Below, in pieces: positions 25,530 to 51,900 of a stretch of DNA of 64,000 nucleotides. This stretch comes from Apostichopus japonicus (lineage: Eukaryota > Echinodermata > Holothuroidea > Aspidochirotida > Stichopodidae). The notes under the pieces are model-generated. The model was not told the DNA's origin, did not search any database, and saw nothing but the letters and a program-made list of their open reading frames with translations. Each line of letters opens with the position of its first letter. The first letter of the stretch is position 1. The position numbers and the translations under genes are program-made. Where the stretch lies: the NCBI RefSeq assembly GCF_037975245.1, contig NC_092576.1, positions 21,639,611 through 21,703,610 of the forward strand. Reading direction: 5' to 3'.

Positions 25530-25612
25530 AATATCGGTATCGGGCTGATATCGAAATTGAAATATTGGATATAGGCCAAAACCGATACTGGCTCCATGGG
25601 CACAACACTAGA
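25530..25612. repeat. ATCGG/CCGAT-rich fragment
   Basis: TATCGGTATCGGGCTGATATCG through AACCGATACTGG, ending in CACAACACTA; resembles the block at 1600-1740. Confidence 0.35.
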
Positions 25613-26155
25613 TAAAATTTATATCTGTTTGACGTAGAAAGCAAAAGAGGTCTAGCCTATTGTAGGCTATGTATTCTATACCACAGTCCTAACCTCTTTT
25701 TCAATGTTCAGATCATTTTCCCAACCAAGTTTTAAAACTTTTCAATAAGTCTGAGGAAAGCTTTTTGGAGTCTTTTTCCATGTTCACCCAACAAACTGTT
25801 TAGCCAGCAGACCTGTGTAAAAGTGATGTACAGTAATAGATATGTGGTCTCACTCAGCCTTTACGCATGGAAGCAAAGTGAATATGTAACTTCACAAGTA
25901 TGTTGGAGTGGTTTGGGGGTGGGGGGCAGGGAGGGTTTAGGAACTTTCATACATGTGTTATTTTCACTTGAACCTGTACATCAAATTGATTAAAATGGTA
26001 TCTGAAGTCAGCTCTAGGGGTCACACCTCCTTTTTGTCCTCTTCATATTTCCTTGAAATTGAAATAATTTGATGTATTTGTGAAATTTCCTATTTCGTCC
26101 TGCAGTTGGAAACTTAACATTATACTGTATTCAGGTCAGCCTCAGAAACTCCAGA

Positions 26156-41212
<15,057 letters not shown>

Positions 41213-42222
41213 ATCAATCTGTGGGATTATGGTTTACTTTGAGAAATACACAAATTGTGATGTTGTCTGTTCATGACAAAAGACAAACATACTAGAACAG
41301 TACACTGCAATGCTTAACTATGTCAAGCATGGTGAAAATGATATGCTTTTCATTGGGTAAATGAAACACATCCATGATGTAATTTTCAAGCATTCCATGG
41401 ATGAATTTACCGTATGTTAGGGAGATCACATGGACAAAGTTACAGCTGACTTTGCAGTGATATTCTTAACTGAGGATAATCATGAATATGAACTGATGTT
41501 TATGACTAAGGTATTATTGTTTACTAGGTATTATTCAAGTCTCATGTCTACAGCTATTGATTACTGTATTAGTGTACACAAGTACATTTAAGTGCACCAA
41601 TATTGAACATACTGTACAACAATGCACCTGCAAAGTTAAGTAACTTTTTGTAAGTTAAAGCCCTTTTGTTGCAATTATTTTTATATTACTTCATATTTCC
41701 ATCAGAAAGAAAGATAAAATAACAATTCTGTCAATTTCATACATGATGTAGTTTATTACAGATATTAAATACATATACTGACGACCTACTAGTTAACATA
41801 AAGCTTCCCATTTTTACATAGTTAAAGGAATTAAATGTTTGTGACTATCACACAGGGAATAATGACCAACAGAAGTGGGCTGTCATGTCAATGTCTGTCT
41901 AGTCACTGAAAACTAAACATTCAGTTAGATTAATACATTAACAAAATCATGGTGCAATACATCAACAAGTTGTTTATTTAACATGGAACAAGTTCTTTAT
42001 ACCTTCTTTGAAAATCAACTGTTGTTCAGGGCACTAAATAATATTAGAACTTACCATAGCATATACTGTACATACAGCGATTCAAGTGACCAAAGATATA
42101 GCACAAGTGTATAACAATTTCATGTATGTTAATTTTACCAATGTTTTACTAACAACTTCACATCAAGTTAAGGAAGAACAATGAATCAAGAACAGTAACA
42201 ATACCTGGCTAGTCAACTTATG

Positions 42223-43055
42223 TAGAATGCAACACATTTTTGCCTTAAGGCTTTGCCCAATCAACTTATGTAAAATTCACAAGTTTTTGCCCAACAGCAT
42301 TGCCCAATCAACTTATGTAGAATTCACAAGTTTTTGCCCAACAGCATTGCCCAATCAACTTATGTAGAATTCACAAGTTTTTGCCCAACAGCATTGCCCA
42401 ATCAACTTATGTAGAATTCAACAAGTTTTTGCCCAACAGCATTGCCCAATCAACTTATGTAGAATGCAACATGTTTTTGCCTAAAGGCTTTGCCCAATCA
42501 CTTATGTAGAATTCAACAAGTTTTTGCCCAACAGCATTGCTCAATCAACTTATGTAGAATGCAACATGTTTTTGCCTTAAGGCATTGCCCAATCAACTTA
42601 TGTAGAATTCACAAGTTTTTGCCCAACAGCATTGCCCAATCAACTTATGTAGAATGCAACATGTTTTTGCCTAAAGGCTTTGCCCAATCAACTTATGTAG
42701 AATGCAACATGTTTTTGCCTAAAGGCTTTGCCCAATCAACTTATGTAGAATTCAACAAGTTTTTGCCCAACAGCATTGCCCAATCAACTTATGTAGAATG
42801 CAACATGTTTTTGCCTAAAGGCTTTGCCCAATCAACTTATGTAGAATGCAACATGTTTTTGCCCAACAGCATTGCCCAATCAACTTATGTAGAATGCAAC
42901 ATGTTTTTGCCTAAAGGCATTGCCCAATCAACTTATGTAGAATTCAACATGTTTTTGCCCAACAGCATTGCCCAATCAACTTATGAAGAATGCAACATGT
43001 TTTTGCCTACTTCTGTAGAATGCAACATGTTTTTGCCCAACAGCATCTCACCTAA
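42223..43055 (+). repeat. Minisatellite, 48-bp unit, about 17 copies
   Basis: Unit TTGCCCAATCAACTTATGTA then GAATGCAACATGTTTTTGCC and AACAGCA or TAAAGGC. A 189-residue frame (FAQSTYVECNMFLPKG-like) follows from the multiple-of-three period and is not credible as a gene. It sits between the convergent 3' ends of UBE2T and RNASEK. Confidence 0.92.
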
Positions 43056-43938
43056 ATAAGTCTTAGTGGACACTCCTTTTGTTTACAGCAATGCTTGTTG
43101 CCCTAGTATACTGATATCACCAGGCACTTTTTGAGAAAATGTATATATATCTTTCAATTCCACATTTAGTGAATGTGGAGTGAAAGTGATTTCTGTTTAA
43201 CAGTGATGCATCCCAAACCCTAACACCACCATCTCTTAAGTCAAACTTAAAATAAAGAGCAAACTAAAGTAAATTAACATGCACAAGCCAATCGGTAATG
43301 AAAGTAAGAATATTTATCTTCACATAAACTATAGCAACATATCTTCTCCCCTTTCTAAACAATTACAGTATGATTAGTATTGTATTACAGACATCAAATA
43401 TGAAGAACTATCTCTATGAAGATATTGAGATGATGATCATGAGCACACAACTTCTCATTAACATCACTAACATGCTACTACATAGAAAACTTGTTCCCAG
43501 TGTCAAACCATCTAGTAGGAATTAAAGTTAAATTTTGGATTTTTCTGGATTCCCAAAACATACATACATGTTAGATGACATTTACTTAAATCACTCAAAG
43601 TACTTCTTTAAAATGTTGAAATCCAGGGAAAACAGTACCAGGTTGATTTTTATTGCAAGTTGATGGCTCTCCTCTGGAAAAACGACTTATCTCATTACAA
43701 TGGTGGTCCAGGCAACAAAGTTGCTGACACGATAATTACATGAAGTGTAATAGAAGGTGTAATTGAGTCCCTTACATTAATAAAGTCTTATAGTTGTTCC
43801 TCAGACAACTGCAAGGACAGTTGTGTTTGTCTCACAAGAATTTTGTCTTTCCACTACTGTCTCTCATACTGGAATGTTTTCAAAACACAAGGGTCTCTAG
43901 GAATTTGAAGTGCCAGCAGATGTGCTGAAACCCTTGGT

Positions 43939-44142
43939 TTAGTTGACCTGGTAATGACTTGAACGACCAAGAGTATATTGCCATCCTGAGAAGACGAGGA
44001 AGAGGAAGTAAACCCCTGCTGCAAAAAAGCAGTTGTTGGAGACATTGGTATAAACCTTGGTAAGTTCATCATTGTTTTCTGTAGCAGGAACATCTTCAAT
44101 GAAGGCCACTGCATTGACCCTGAATAGACCCCCAAGAATCAG
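43939..44142 (-). CDS. RNASEK: RNASEK coding exon 2 (terminal)
   Basis: 67 residues plus TAA, from LILGGLFRVNAVAFIEDVP to the end. A longer frame overlapping here on the same strand is spurious; the RNASEK frame is the conserved one. Confidence 0.92.
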   Translation of the reverse strand: MILGGLFRVNAVAFIEDVPATENNDELTKVYTNVSNNCFFAAGVYFLFLVFSGWQYTLGRSSHYQVN

Positions 44143-46261
44143 CTGGGAAATAGAGAGATAGAAAAGTTAAACACACTCTGCTGAGGTGACAATCCCAAGA
44201 AGCTTAAAAGACAGGAGCCCAACAGGCACTATGGTACCTTGCTAGTTGCTAAGTGGAATATTTAAGTGCTATATGTCATCACCCCATATCATCATTGATA
44301 AAATAAATGCAAAGTATGAACTTCACACAAATAGGCAAGTTCCAAAGACGTCACTCCATAAAAATATTTAGGCGCACTTGTACCAGTTATTAACCAACAA
44401 CTGTATTCCAAGTTTGGATACAATTAGGTTGAAGGTTTAATAGTTATTGCAATTTTAAAATTTTGGCTCCAGCCCAAAAACTTGGGCTCTGTATTTTTCG
44501 CCCAAATGGTCTCCAACATTCCAAAATTGCCTAACATAACACTAGGCTATTTGCTCGCAAAATGTCACGTGTGTAACACTAAGACACTGCATAGTGGCCT
44601 GGGTACACAGCACACTTGTACATTGCAGCAACATAAACGAGCATGTGGTATGCCCACATGCCCAGTACACTGTAGTATAGACAGTATTGCGAAGTTCGGC
44701 ATACTGCGAAGTTCGGACACCCTAAGAAATACACGATTATACCATGAAAACCTACAGGAAGAGCCAAATTTCACCAAAAAGTACGAAGCTACAGTTATTT
44801 TCTCTCCAAAATGACCCTTGTGCAAGAAATTACTTACATATTTGTCAATAAAATGACGAAGATCTATGAAGTCTGTTATAATTACTGAAAGAGCAACTGC
44901 GCCACCAATTTTATCACCAGCGCCACACTGTAGGTTGGGTGTCCGAACTTCGCAATACTCTATCAAAGAAATACCAGTTCCACAATCACGAAGAATCTTC
45001 TTGGAATACAATGTGAAAACAGTTTGCAGGAAAGAAAGTTTGACCGTGTATCGTACTAAAACAAATTTCTCCTACCATATCAAGTATATTTTCTTGTGAT
45101 TTATACCAGAAGATTTAGTTTTGGGGTGTTTTAAGGCTTAGGTGTCCGAACTTCGAAGTGACCATGCTACTGCATACACATTGTACTGTGGCTAGCTTGT
45201 CATACGTTGTGCAGCCATGAGATAGAAAGCAAGTGTGGTCACCGCCACCATGGTCTGTACTCAGTAGTGTACAATGTATACAGTAATTTACGTAACCACT
45301 AGTGCATATGCACAGTATGCACATACAGCTTAAGTGTAGGATTATCCCCTCGTTACAGAGCAAAATGTGATTGATTTCTTACTTTGTTTCTAATATAAAT
45401 GGAAGGGGATACCAACGAGGTACTACAATTTTTCAAGAGCGAAGTTTCATTTTAAAGAAAATGGATTTCAAAGTTTTGTTATAAGTGTTTAACACTTATG
45501 GTAAATAAGCTAGTCGTCTGTGGGACAACCTAAGCGGGGTTTCAGGTTGTGACGTGACTTTTGGTCGTCTCTGATGATCGGACGACAGTTATATTTGAGC
45601 CCTCTATTACTATGTGTCATACTTGACCCAAGTTCTAAGAAAGAGCCATGTAACTGCATGGATAGACACAGTACTGTAGATGCTGTGTCTGTTAGTCAAA
45701 TTGTAACCACTATGTCAATCGCACTTTTACAGAGTCTTAACGAAAACCCCAAAAATTCCCACAGTGAAACTAAGACTAACTAGTATTAGTACGACTAGTA
45801 AGAACATAAATTTGGTATTTTGCAACACTTTTGGGGAATATTTCAACCATTTCACGGAATTGTAAGTACTGTTAACTTAAAAGCATGCCCGAAGTGAAGG
45901 AACTTTTTCCTTGCTTCGAGCAGTTTTGACGCCTGACCATTTTAAGTATGCTACTTCTCTCTATTTATGATGGAAGTTGGTCAGACCATCTATGAAATCA
46001 CATTGCTAAAAGACAGAGCTAAACAGCTGAGCAAATCAGCGAGACCGTCATCACCGCTATCATTAAGAAGAACATCAGCCTAATGTCCTTACTAGCATTG
46101 CATACTTCATTACTAGCCCAGTCCTGTCGACCTAACGTTAAGAACGTATTTAGGCTATACACTAGGCCTAACCGCCCTAAGATACTTACCAGCATTACAA
46201 GTCCCCACGTACTTAACAATGTACAGCATATCGAAAGTTTAGGTCCACAAATGGTCTTCAT
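43939..46261 (-). CDS. RNASEK: RNASEK (ribonuclease kappa / V-ATPase-associated membrane protein)
   Basis: Two coding exons on the minus strand, 46261-46190 and 44142-43939, join in phase 0 into 91 residues; human RNASEK has 98. Exon 1 gives MKTICGPKLSICCTLLSTWG then LVML, matching vertebrate [21 protein letters not shown]. Exon 2 gives NAVAFIEDVPATEN, YTNVSNNCFFAAGVYF and ends SSHYQVN, matching SAVLIEDVP and VSYNCFIAAGLYL. Two hydrophobic segments (about 10-32 and 60-80) form the hairpin membrane topology of this family. RNASEK was first described as an endoribonuclease and is now known as a V-ATPase V0 component (subunit f) in endosomal acidification. Start choice: an in-frame ATG 21 bases upstream (46282) is possible. 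Donor CTG|GTAAGT, acceptor TATTTCCCAG. The intron (44143-46189) holds a 497-bp transposon. Divergent from PLEKHF. Confidence 0.92.
44674..45170 (-). mobile_element. 497-bp inverted-repeat element, copy 2
   Basis: Inverted relative to the copy at 23529-24025, same length, with CGAAGTTCGGACACC motifs at both ends. Lies wholly in the RNASEK intron. Confidence 0.75.
46190..46261 (-). CDS. RNASEK: RNASEK coding exon 1
   Basis: 24 residues ending LVML with donor GTAAGT; the first membrane helix begins here and is completed by exon 2. Confidence 0.9.
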
Positions 46262-46509
46262 TTTGCCGACCTTGAGTGTCACAGATGTGAAGTTCTTTTA
46301 ACAAATTAGAACCACTTCAAAGAATCAGAAAAGAAAATGAGGCATATAACGTTATGGGAACAAGAATATTGATAAACAGCTATGTTTTCGTGTTAGTCTG
46401 TTGAATTCGTGAGTATCCTATACGAACAGTATACCAGCAGTATATACAGTCACAAGCGCTAAGCTTTGACTAGTTTCAGTATTAGTCAGCTGACTTGATG
46501 TGTTAATGA

Positions 46510-46640
46510 ATCATATCACCCAATTCTAATTGTGGTCACGATAACTATCGCGGTTATTGGTAATTTTGATCCACCATAGTTATCGTGTTGTGTTATAATT
46601 TCATCACGCATGTTATGAATGTCACGATAACTATCGTGGA
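46510..46640. repeat. CACGATAACTATCGTG inverted-repeat cluster
   Basis: CACGATAACTATCG at about 46537, CATAGTTATCGTG at about 46574 and CACGATAACTATCGTG at about 46622; the last is a near-perfect palindrome. Upstream of RNASEK on its 5' side. Possibly a small palindromic element. Confidence 0.5.
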
Positions 46641-47300
46641 CTATAACAAGTCATTCAAGGAGACATTTTATAGTCGGATATTACAGAAAGCGACTGGGAT
46701 GATAACTCTAAAGTATTGACAATATCCCAAAGAACTTAAATTGCGAAACCACTTGCATTTTGAAGGTCTCACTGATCTAAATTGATCGACCATCAGCGCA
46801 TAAGCTCCAACCCTAAGCTAGGTGACTGACAAAGCAGAAGTGATTGTCAATTACTGAGCAATTTGTTATTTCGAGTTATTTTTCTCCACCGTAGTACAAA
46901 ACACACGCATTTAATTCCAATTTTTAATATTTTTCATAGTGTTATTGAATGAAAGACACTTTCATAGTTAACGTAAAAATTCAGCAGAAATGTCATAGGC
47001 TGGTATAAAGTGTTAAAAATCTAAAACATTGATGCAAAATATGGCTTTGCTTTGGCAGCGTTCAGAGAGAACTGCCCTGCCCTCCCACTTGCAACATTCG
47101 CCCGCTTTTAATTTCTTCAGTGTAATTGTCACATGGTCAATCGTAAGTGCATTATCATAACGTCAAATTGCTAAATATATACCACTGCATTTCAGTCTAT
47201 ATGCAGTATCAATAATATTTATTTTTCATTAAGAATTCTAACCAATGGTTACCATACTTGCAATTATGAAGATTTTGATCAGATTGTCCTTACTCAAAAT

Positions 47301-47815
47301 CCATATATGGCCCATAAATGGCCCATATATGGCAATTTGTATCTGGCCCATATCTGTGCCATATATGGAATTTATATCTGGCCATATCAAGAATTGGGCA
47401 GATATAACTTGATATAAGATAAAGGCCATATCTGCATCAGATAAAACTTTATATGGGTCACTTTTTATCTGGACCAGATATGGTCCATATATGGCAAATC
47501 CATATCTGGACCATATATGGCAAATCCATATCTGGACCATATATGGCAAATCCATATCTGGCCCATATGGCAGATCCATATATGGCTAATATATGGCAAT
47601 TCCATATCTTGCCCATATATGGCAGATCCATATCTGAGAAATCCATATTTGGCTCATATATGGCAAATCCATATCTGGCCCATATATGGCACATCCACAT
47701 CTGGCCTATTAATTAGAAATCTATATCTGGCCCATATATGGCAAATCCATATCTGGCCCATTACTTAGAAATCCATATCTGGCTCATATATGCCACATCC
47801 ATATATATTGCCCTT
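47301..47815. repeat. CArG-box-bearing tandem array (CCATATATGG)
   Basis: Irregular units of 26-29 bp such as CCATATCTGGCCCATATATG then GCAAAT. It contains about a dozen exact CC(A/T)6GG decamers (CCATATATGG at 47301 and 47511, CCATAAATGG at 47312, CCATATTTGG at 47643). CC(A/T)6GG is the serum response factor site. It lies in the 2.7-kb spacer between divergent RNASEK and PLEKHF. Frames through it are artefacts. Confidence 0.88.
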
Positions 47816-48139
47816 GGTAACCCTCATTCAACCTCACACAACAAATACAAAGTATACTTATTAGCATAATCTTGAGTATAGACCTAATTTTTGACCTCAG
47901 AATGCACCATTTGATGATTACCCTTTAATTTCTGTCTCTGATTGAGAACACAACCCCCCCCCCCCACTTAACGGGTGTACCCCATTCATCCCCGATCGTG
48001 CCGCTCCCAAACTTGTGAATTATTAAAAGAGGCCCTAGTGTGTGGTACAGTATCTGTTGGCTCGTATCTCGCCAACAATATACTTACCTTACCTATCTTC
48101 CACCTTACCACACGATCCTATGGCAAGCCGTTTTAACAT

Positions 48140-48790
48140 TTACCCCTACTTTTACTTAAGTGAAATGCATTCTACTTAAGTGAAATTAAATTTCACTTTA
48201 GTGATTGTATTGCCCTTACTTAAAATGGAATTTTAAACATTTACCCCCAATTCTAATTAACCGAAACAGATTTCGACTTAAGTAAAATGTATTCCACTTA
48301 AGTGAAAAAGAAAGAATACAAATGTTCTACTTTACGTAGACTTATACTTAGACTGGAATTCAATATCACTCAAGTAGAATTGTATTACACTTAAGTAGAA
48401 TATAATTTAACTTAAGTAGAATTCAATTTCACTCCACGAGGACGCTCCAGCAAAGGTTGCTATAAGAGAAGCATTGCTAAACCAGTAGGAAGGACCGTGA
48501 CTATCTTGCTTTTATAATAAAGTCGCTTTTTAAGGAGGTTAACATTAGAATTTCGAGGATGCAATAAATCTTGCACAAGATCGTGATACGTGGCGGAGGT
48601 TAATCACTAAGCATGTCGGATAGACGAGACTCAACTTACTACTACTACTAAGTAGAATTCAATTTCACTTAAGTGAAATATGCTTAAGTTGAACTCAATT
48701 CTACTTGATTGGAATTTTATATCACTTTAGTATAATATTCTATATATTTTGCTGAAGTAAAATGTCATTTCACGTAAATATATATATTAC
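48140..48790. repeat. CTTAAG-centred palindromic repeat cluster
   Basis: Many irregular copies of ACTTAAGTAGAATT and TTTCACTTAAGTGAAAT. CACTTAAGTG is a palindrome holding two overlapping TTAAGTG motifs, similar to NK2-class homeodomain sites. A unique stretch at 48435-48650 separates two blocks. Upstream of PLEKHF exon 1. Confidence 0.7.
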
Positions 48791-48880
48791 ATTTAAACAA
48801 AATTGGGAGCTAAAATTTAAACGGCTTGCCATACAATCCTTTGCTGCACTGTGACGTTCGTGTCAAAGAAATCTAGCAAA

Positions 48881-48904
48881 ATGCATAGCTTATTGCCAGC
48901 ATAG
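48881..48904 (+). promoter_or_regulatory. Possible upstream ORF in the PLEKHF leader
   Basis: ATG followed by six codons and TAG (MHSLLPA), 36 bp before the PLEKHF start codon. Only relevant if this sequence is in the mRNA, which is not shown. Confidence 0.25.
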
Positions 48905-48939
48905 AAAAACAGTCAGGCAAATTACAAAAACAGAGAATC

Positions 48940-48955
48940 ATGGTGGACAGACTAG
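48940..48955 (+). CDS. PLEKHF: PLEKHF coding exon 1 (16 nt)
   Basis: ATGGTGGACAGACTAG then GTAATA. MVDRL plus a phase-1 G that completes a Val codon with TT of the next exon. Exact match to MVDRL of human PLEKHF2 and the correct phase support this tiny exon. Confidence 0.85.
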
Positions 48956-51900
48956 GTAATATGATTGATTATTTCTAAAACATCGTTTTATAGAGTTTTT
49001 TTTTCAATCTATTTTTTTGGTGTTGGTCGGTCTGAATGTTCTGTAAAATTTTATAACCAGGTCTTACACTCATTATTTGCTGTCCTTGACGTACAGTTAT
49101 TGAAATGTAAATCTTACGATAGCCTGCTACAGTGCTAGGCCAAGAACTAGTAGTAGTACTGTGTAGTAACAGTAGTAGGCAAAGTACTTCAGTTACGTGT
49201 ATGTCCTAGCTGAAGCCATAATACTAAGCTAGAACTAACAAGTATTGCTAGTATGAGTATGATCATAAAGACAAAGACTGGTTGTTATTGTACGTAATCT
49301 ACTTGGTCCGATAGTAGTAGCATAGTAAAAGCTTCATAATTGACACACCTTCAAATATTACTAGTACTAGCTAGATACAGCAGGCAACCTAATCTTTTTG
49401 CAGTGAAAGCAGAGTAACATATATCATGCCTTTTCAGCTATGAGCTAAGTAAGTCAGTAAGTAAGTCCACTTTATTGAATCCCAGAAGAAAATGACATAT
49501 CTGCTGTGAGCAATAAAATGAATGATACAAAATACACTTACCAGTCAAAACGTCCCTTTACCAAACATCCCCGTACCAAAACGTCCCCTCTTTTGGTCAA
49601 AACGTCCCTGTAAGTCAAAACATCCCAGTCTATCACATTCATTCATAGTTGTGAATATAAATTAATTTTAAGTTATAATTTGGCTAAGTTATAGGCATGC
49701 AAGTTGGATTACAGGCGCTAAATAAATCATAAGGGACTATATCGTTTAATTATATTTGGTATGAAAAAGGTATATCGCTATATGTTTTTCAGTGAAGTAA
49801 CGAATTAAGGAAAACAAAAAATATTATACAAGAGGAATAAAAAATAATTTGGATGTGTATACTATACAATACATATATCTGCTAAAAACTGTGTTTTAAC
49901 CTAAACTATACTTATCCTTACTCATTGATTTGAACTAAAAACATCAACACTTGTATTCCAACTGATAATAAAAGCGGGGATGTTTTGACTCACGGGGATG
50001 TTTTGACTGCGGGGACGTTTTGGTAAAAAGCGGGGACGTTTTGGTCTTAAAAATGCAGGGACGTTTTGGTAAAGGGACGTTTTGACTGGATACCCAAAAT
50101 ACAATATACAATGTTCAGTTATATTCAGTCTATACAAATTATGCACTAACTAGCTCCAACAGCACAACTCAGTCGAACGGCCAGCCGTACCTTGTGAAGT
50201 CCTTGTTGTGAACACTAATGGCAGTGTCTTTAAACGAAGAATGATGTCTATCTGCGAGTTCTATCGCGAGTTCCTGCTTGCGGGAAGATCACATATACAT
50301 ACATACATACATACATACATCTGTGTGTGACGTCAGTGACCTCAATCTACTGCTATGAGCAATGATACGGCTGGTTAGATGATTATACAATGGGTGACAG
50401 GTGATCTTTCCACAGCAGCTTGTCTCGTACACAACTCTCCCTACACAGAACTTCCGTTCCAATGCTGGTCTGTCCTCACACAAGAGGGCCAGGAAATGTT
50501 AATTGATTGCCTGTTTGCACTCAACAGTCATCATTGGTAACAATGGACAGTCGAAGACAGCTTGTCTAATGAATATAATATTGCGTCTTCAGTACAGCAA
50601 TTCTTACTGTAGGCCAATTGTAATGGGTCCATTGGACAAAATATTAAAGACTTAAGATAATTGAGAACTAAACGCTCACAGGTCTTCTTGACAACTGAAG
50701 TTAAAGCAATAGGTCGAAGATCATTCATGCATGAGATTATTGGGTTTTTGGGCACAGGGATGATACATGACTGTTTCCAAATAGATGGAATGGACTGTGT
50801 AGTGAAACACATATTGAAGATGTAAGTAAATAAAATACCAGCTCACTGACTTGTGCAATCTCTAAGCACTCGGGGGGGGGGGGGGGGATAGATTATCAGG
50901 GCCAACAGCCTTAGATGGAATAATCTTTCTAAACTTATGCCGAACTTCCTCTTCAGTGACTTTTAAAAAGGGCACGGAATTGTGAGAATTTACACATATG
51001 AGCTGATCAAATTGTGGCTTCCTTTAAGCATTTAACACCCTCCTCCCAGTTTTGCACATATTTTTGGCATTTGGAAAAATTACCTCAACATGATACCACT
51101 ACTCCCTGGGACCAGAGCTTAGAGGCTCAAAGCATAGCAAATAGAATCCACAGTCAATGGATGTATACTTACACAAAAGTTACAGTTAGCTTATCAACGA
51201 ATGTATCAATTTCAGGTATGAAAGAACTTGACATGGCAGACGTTTTAAGGCCATTCTGCTCAATTGTACGTTGCATAGGCACAGAGCAATAAATATTTCA
51301 AGATCATTTATACATTTCTGAGGAAGTATACATATATGCAAAATGCATACATTTGAGTGATTTGGATTTTTCATAGACAATTTTTAATTGTAGTAGTACT
51401 ACCTTGGCCAGACATTTGAGATACCAGTTTTGTAATAACCAGAAGAATACATAATTCCATATGTTGCAAGGAGAAATGGATGTACAGTATTAGGCTTACA
51501 GTGTATAATATTTAATTTGATAATATGTTAGCTTACATGATGTCAGAAGTATCCTGCTTTTGGACACACGAAACTAGAAACATACAAACTTTTGGGCGAA
51601 ATTCCAATCCCAATATTGTACTTTTAACAGCCAGAATGAAGGTAAAATTGCACTTTAATCCATGCATCAATACATAAAGTAAATTATAATCAGCTGTTGC
51701 ACATTATTATTGTTTGCACAACTCACAAACAGTAACTACTTGTGCAACTCTCAATTGCGGAATCCTGTTTAATAGTAAATTAGTTAAAAATATAAGCGTA
51801 TTCTATAACACTAGTCCTAAATCGTTCTTAAATGAAAGATTATATTCCCCAAAAATTTGATATGCATGAAACTGTGTGCTAGCATGTTTGGGGAAAAGCA

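Noticed and set aside
42490-43059. 189-residue repetitive frame
   Set aside because: The 48-bp minisatellite period is a multiple of three; the frame consists only of repeat units.
43854-44135. 93-residue minus-strand frame
   Set aside because: Overlaps RNASEK exon 2 in a different frame; the RNASEK frame is the conserved one.
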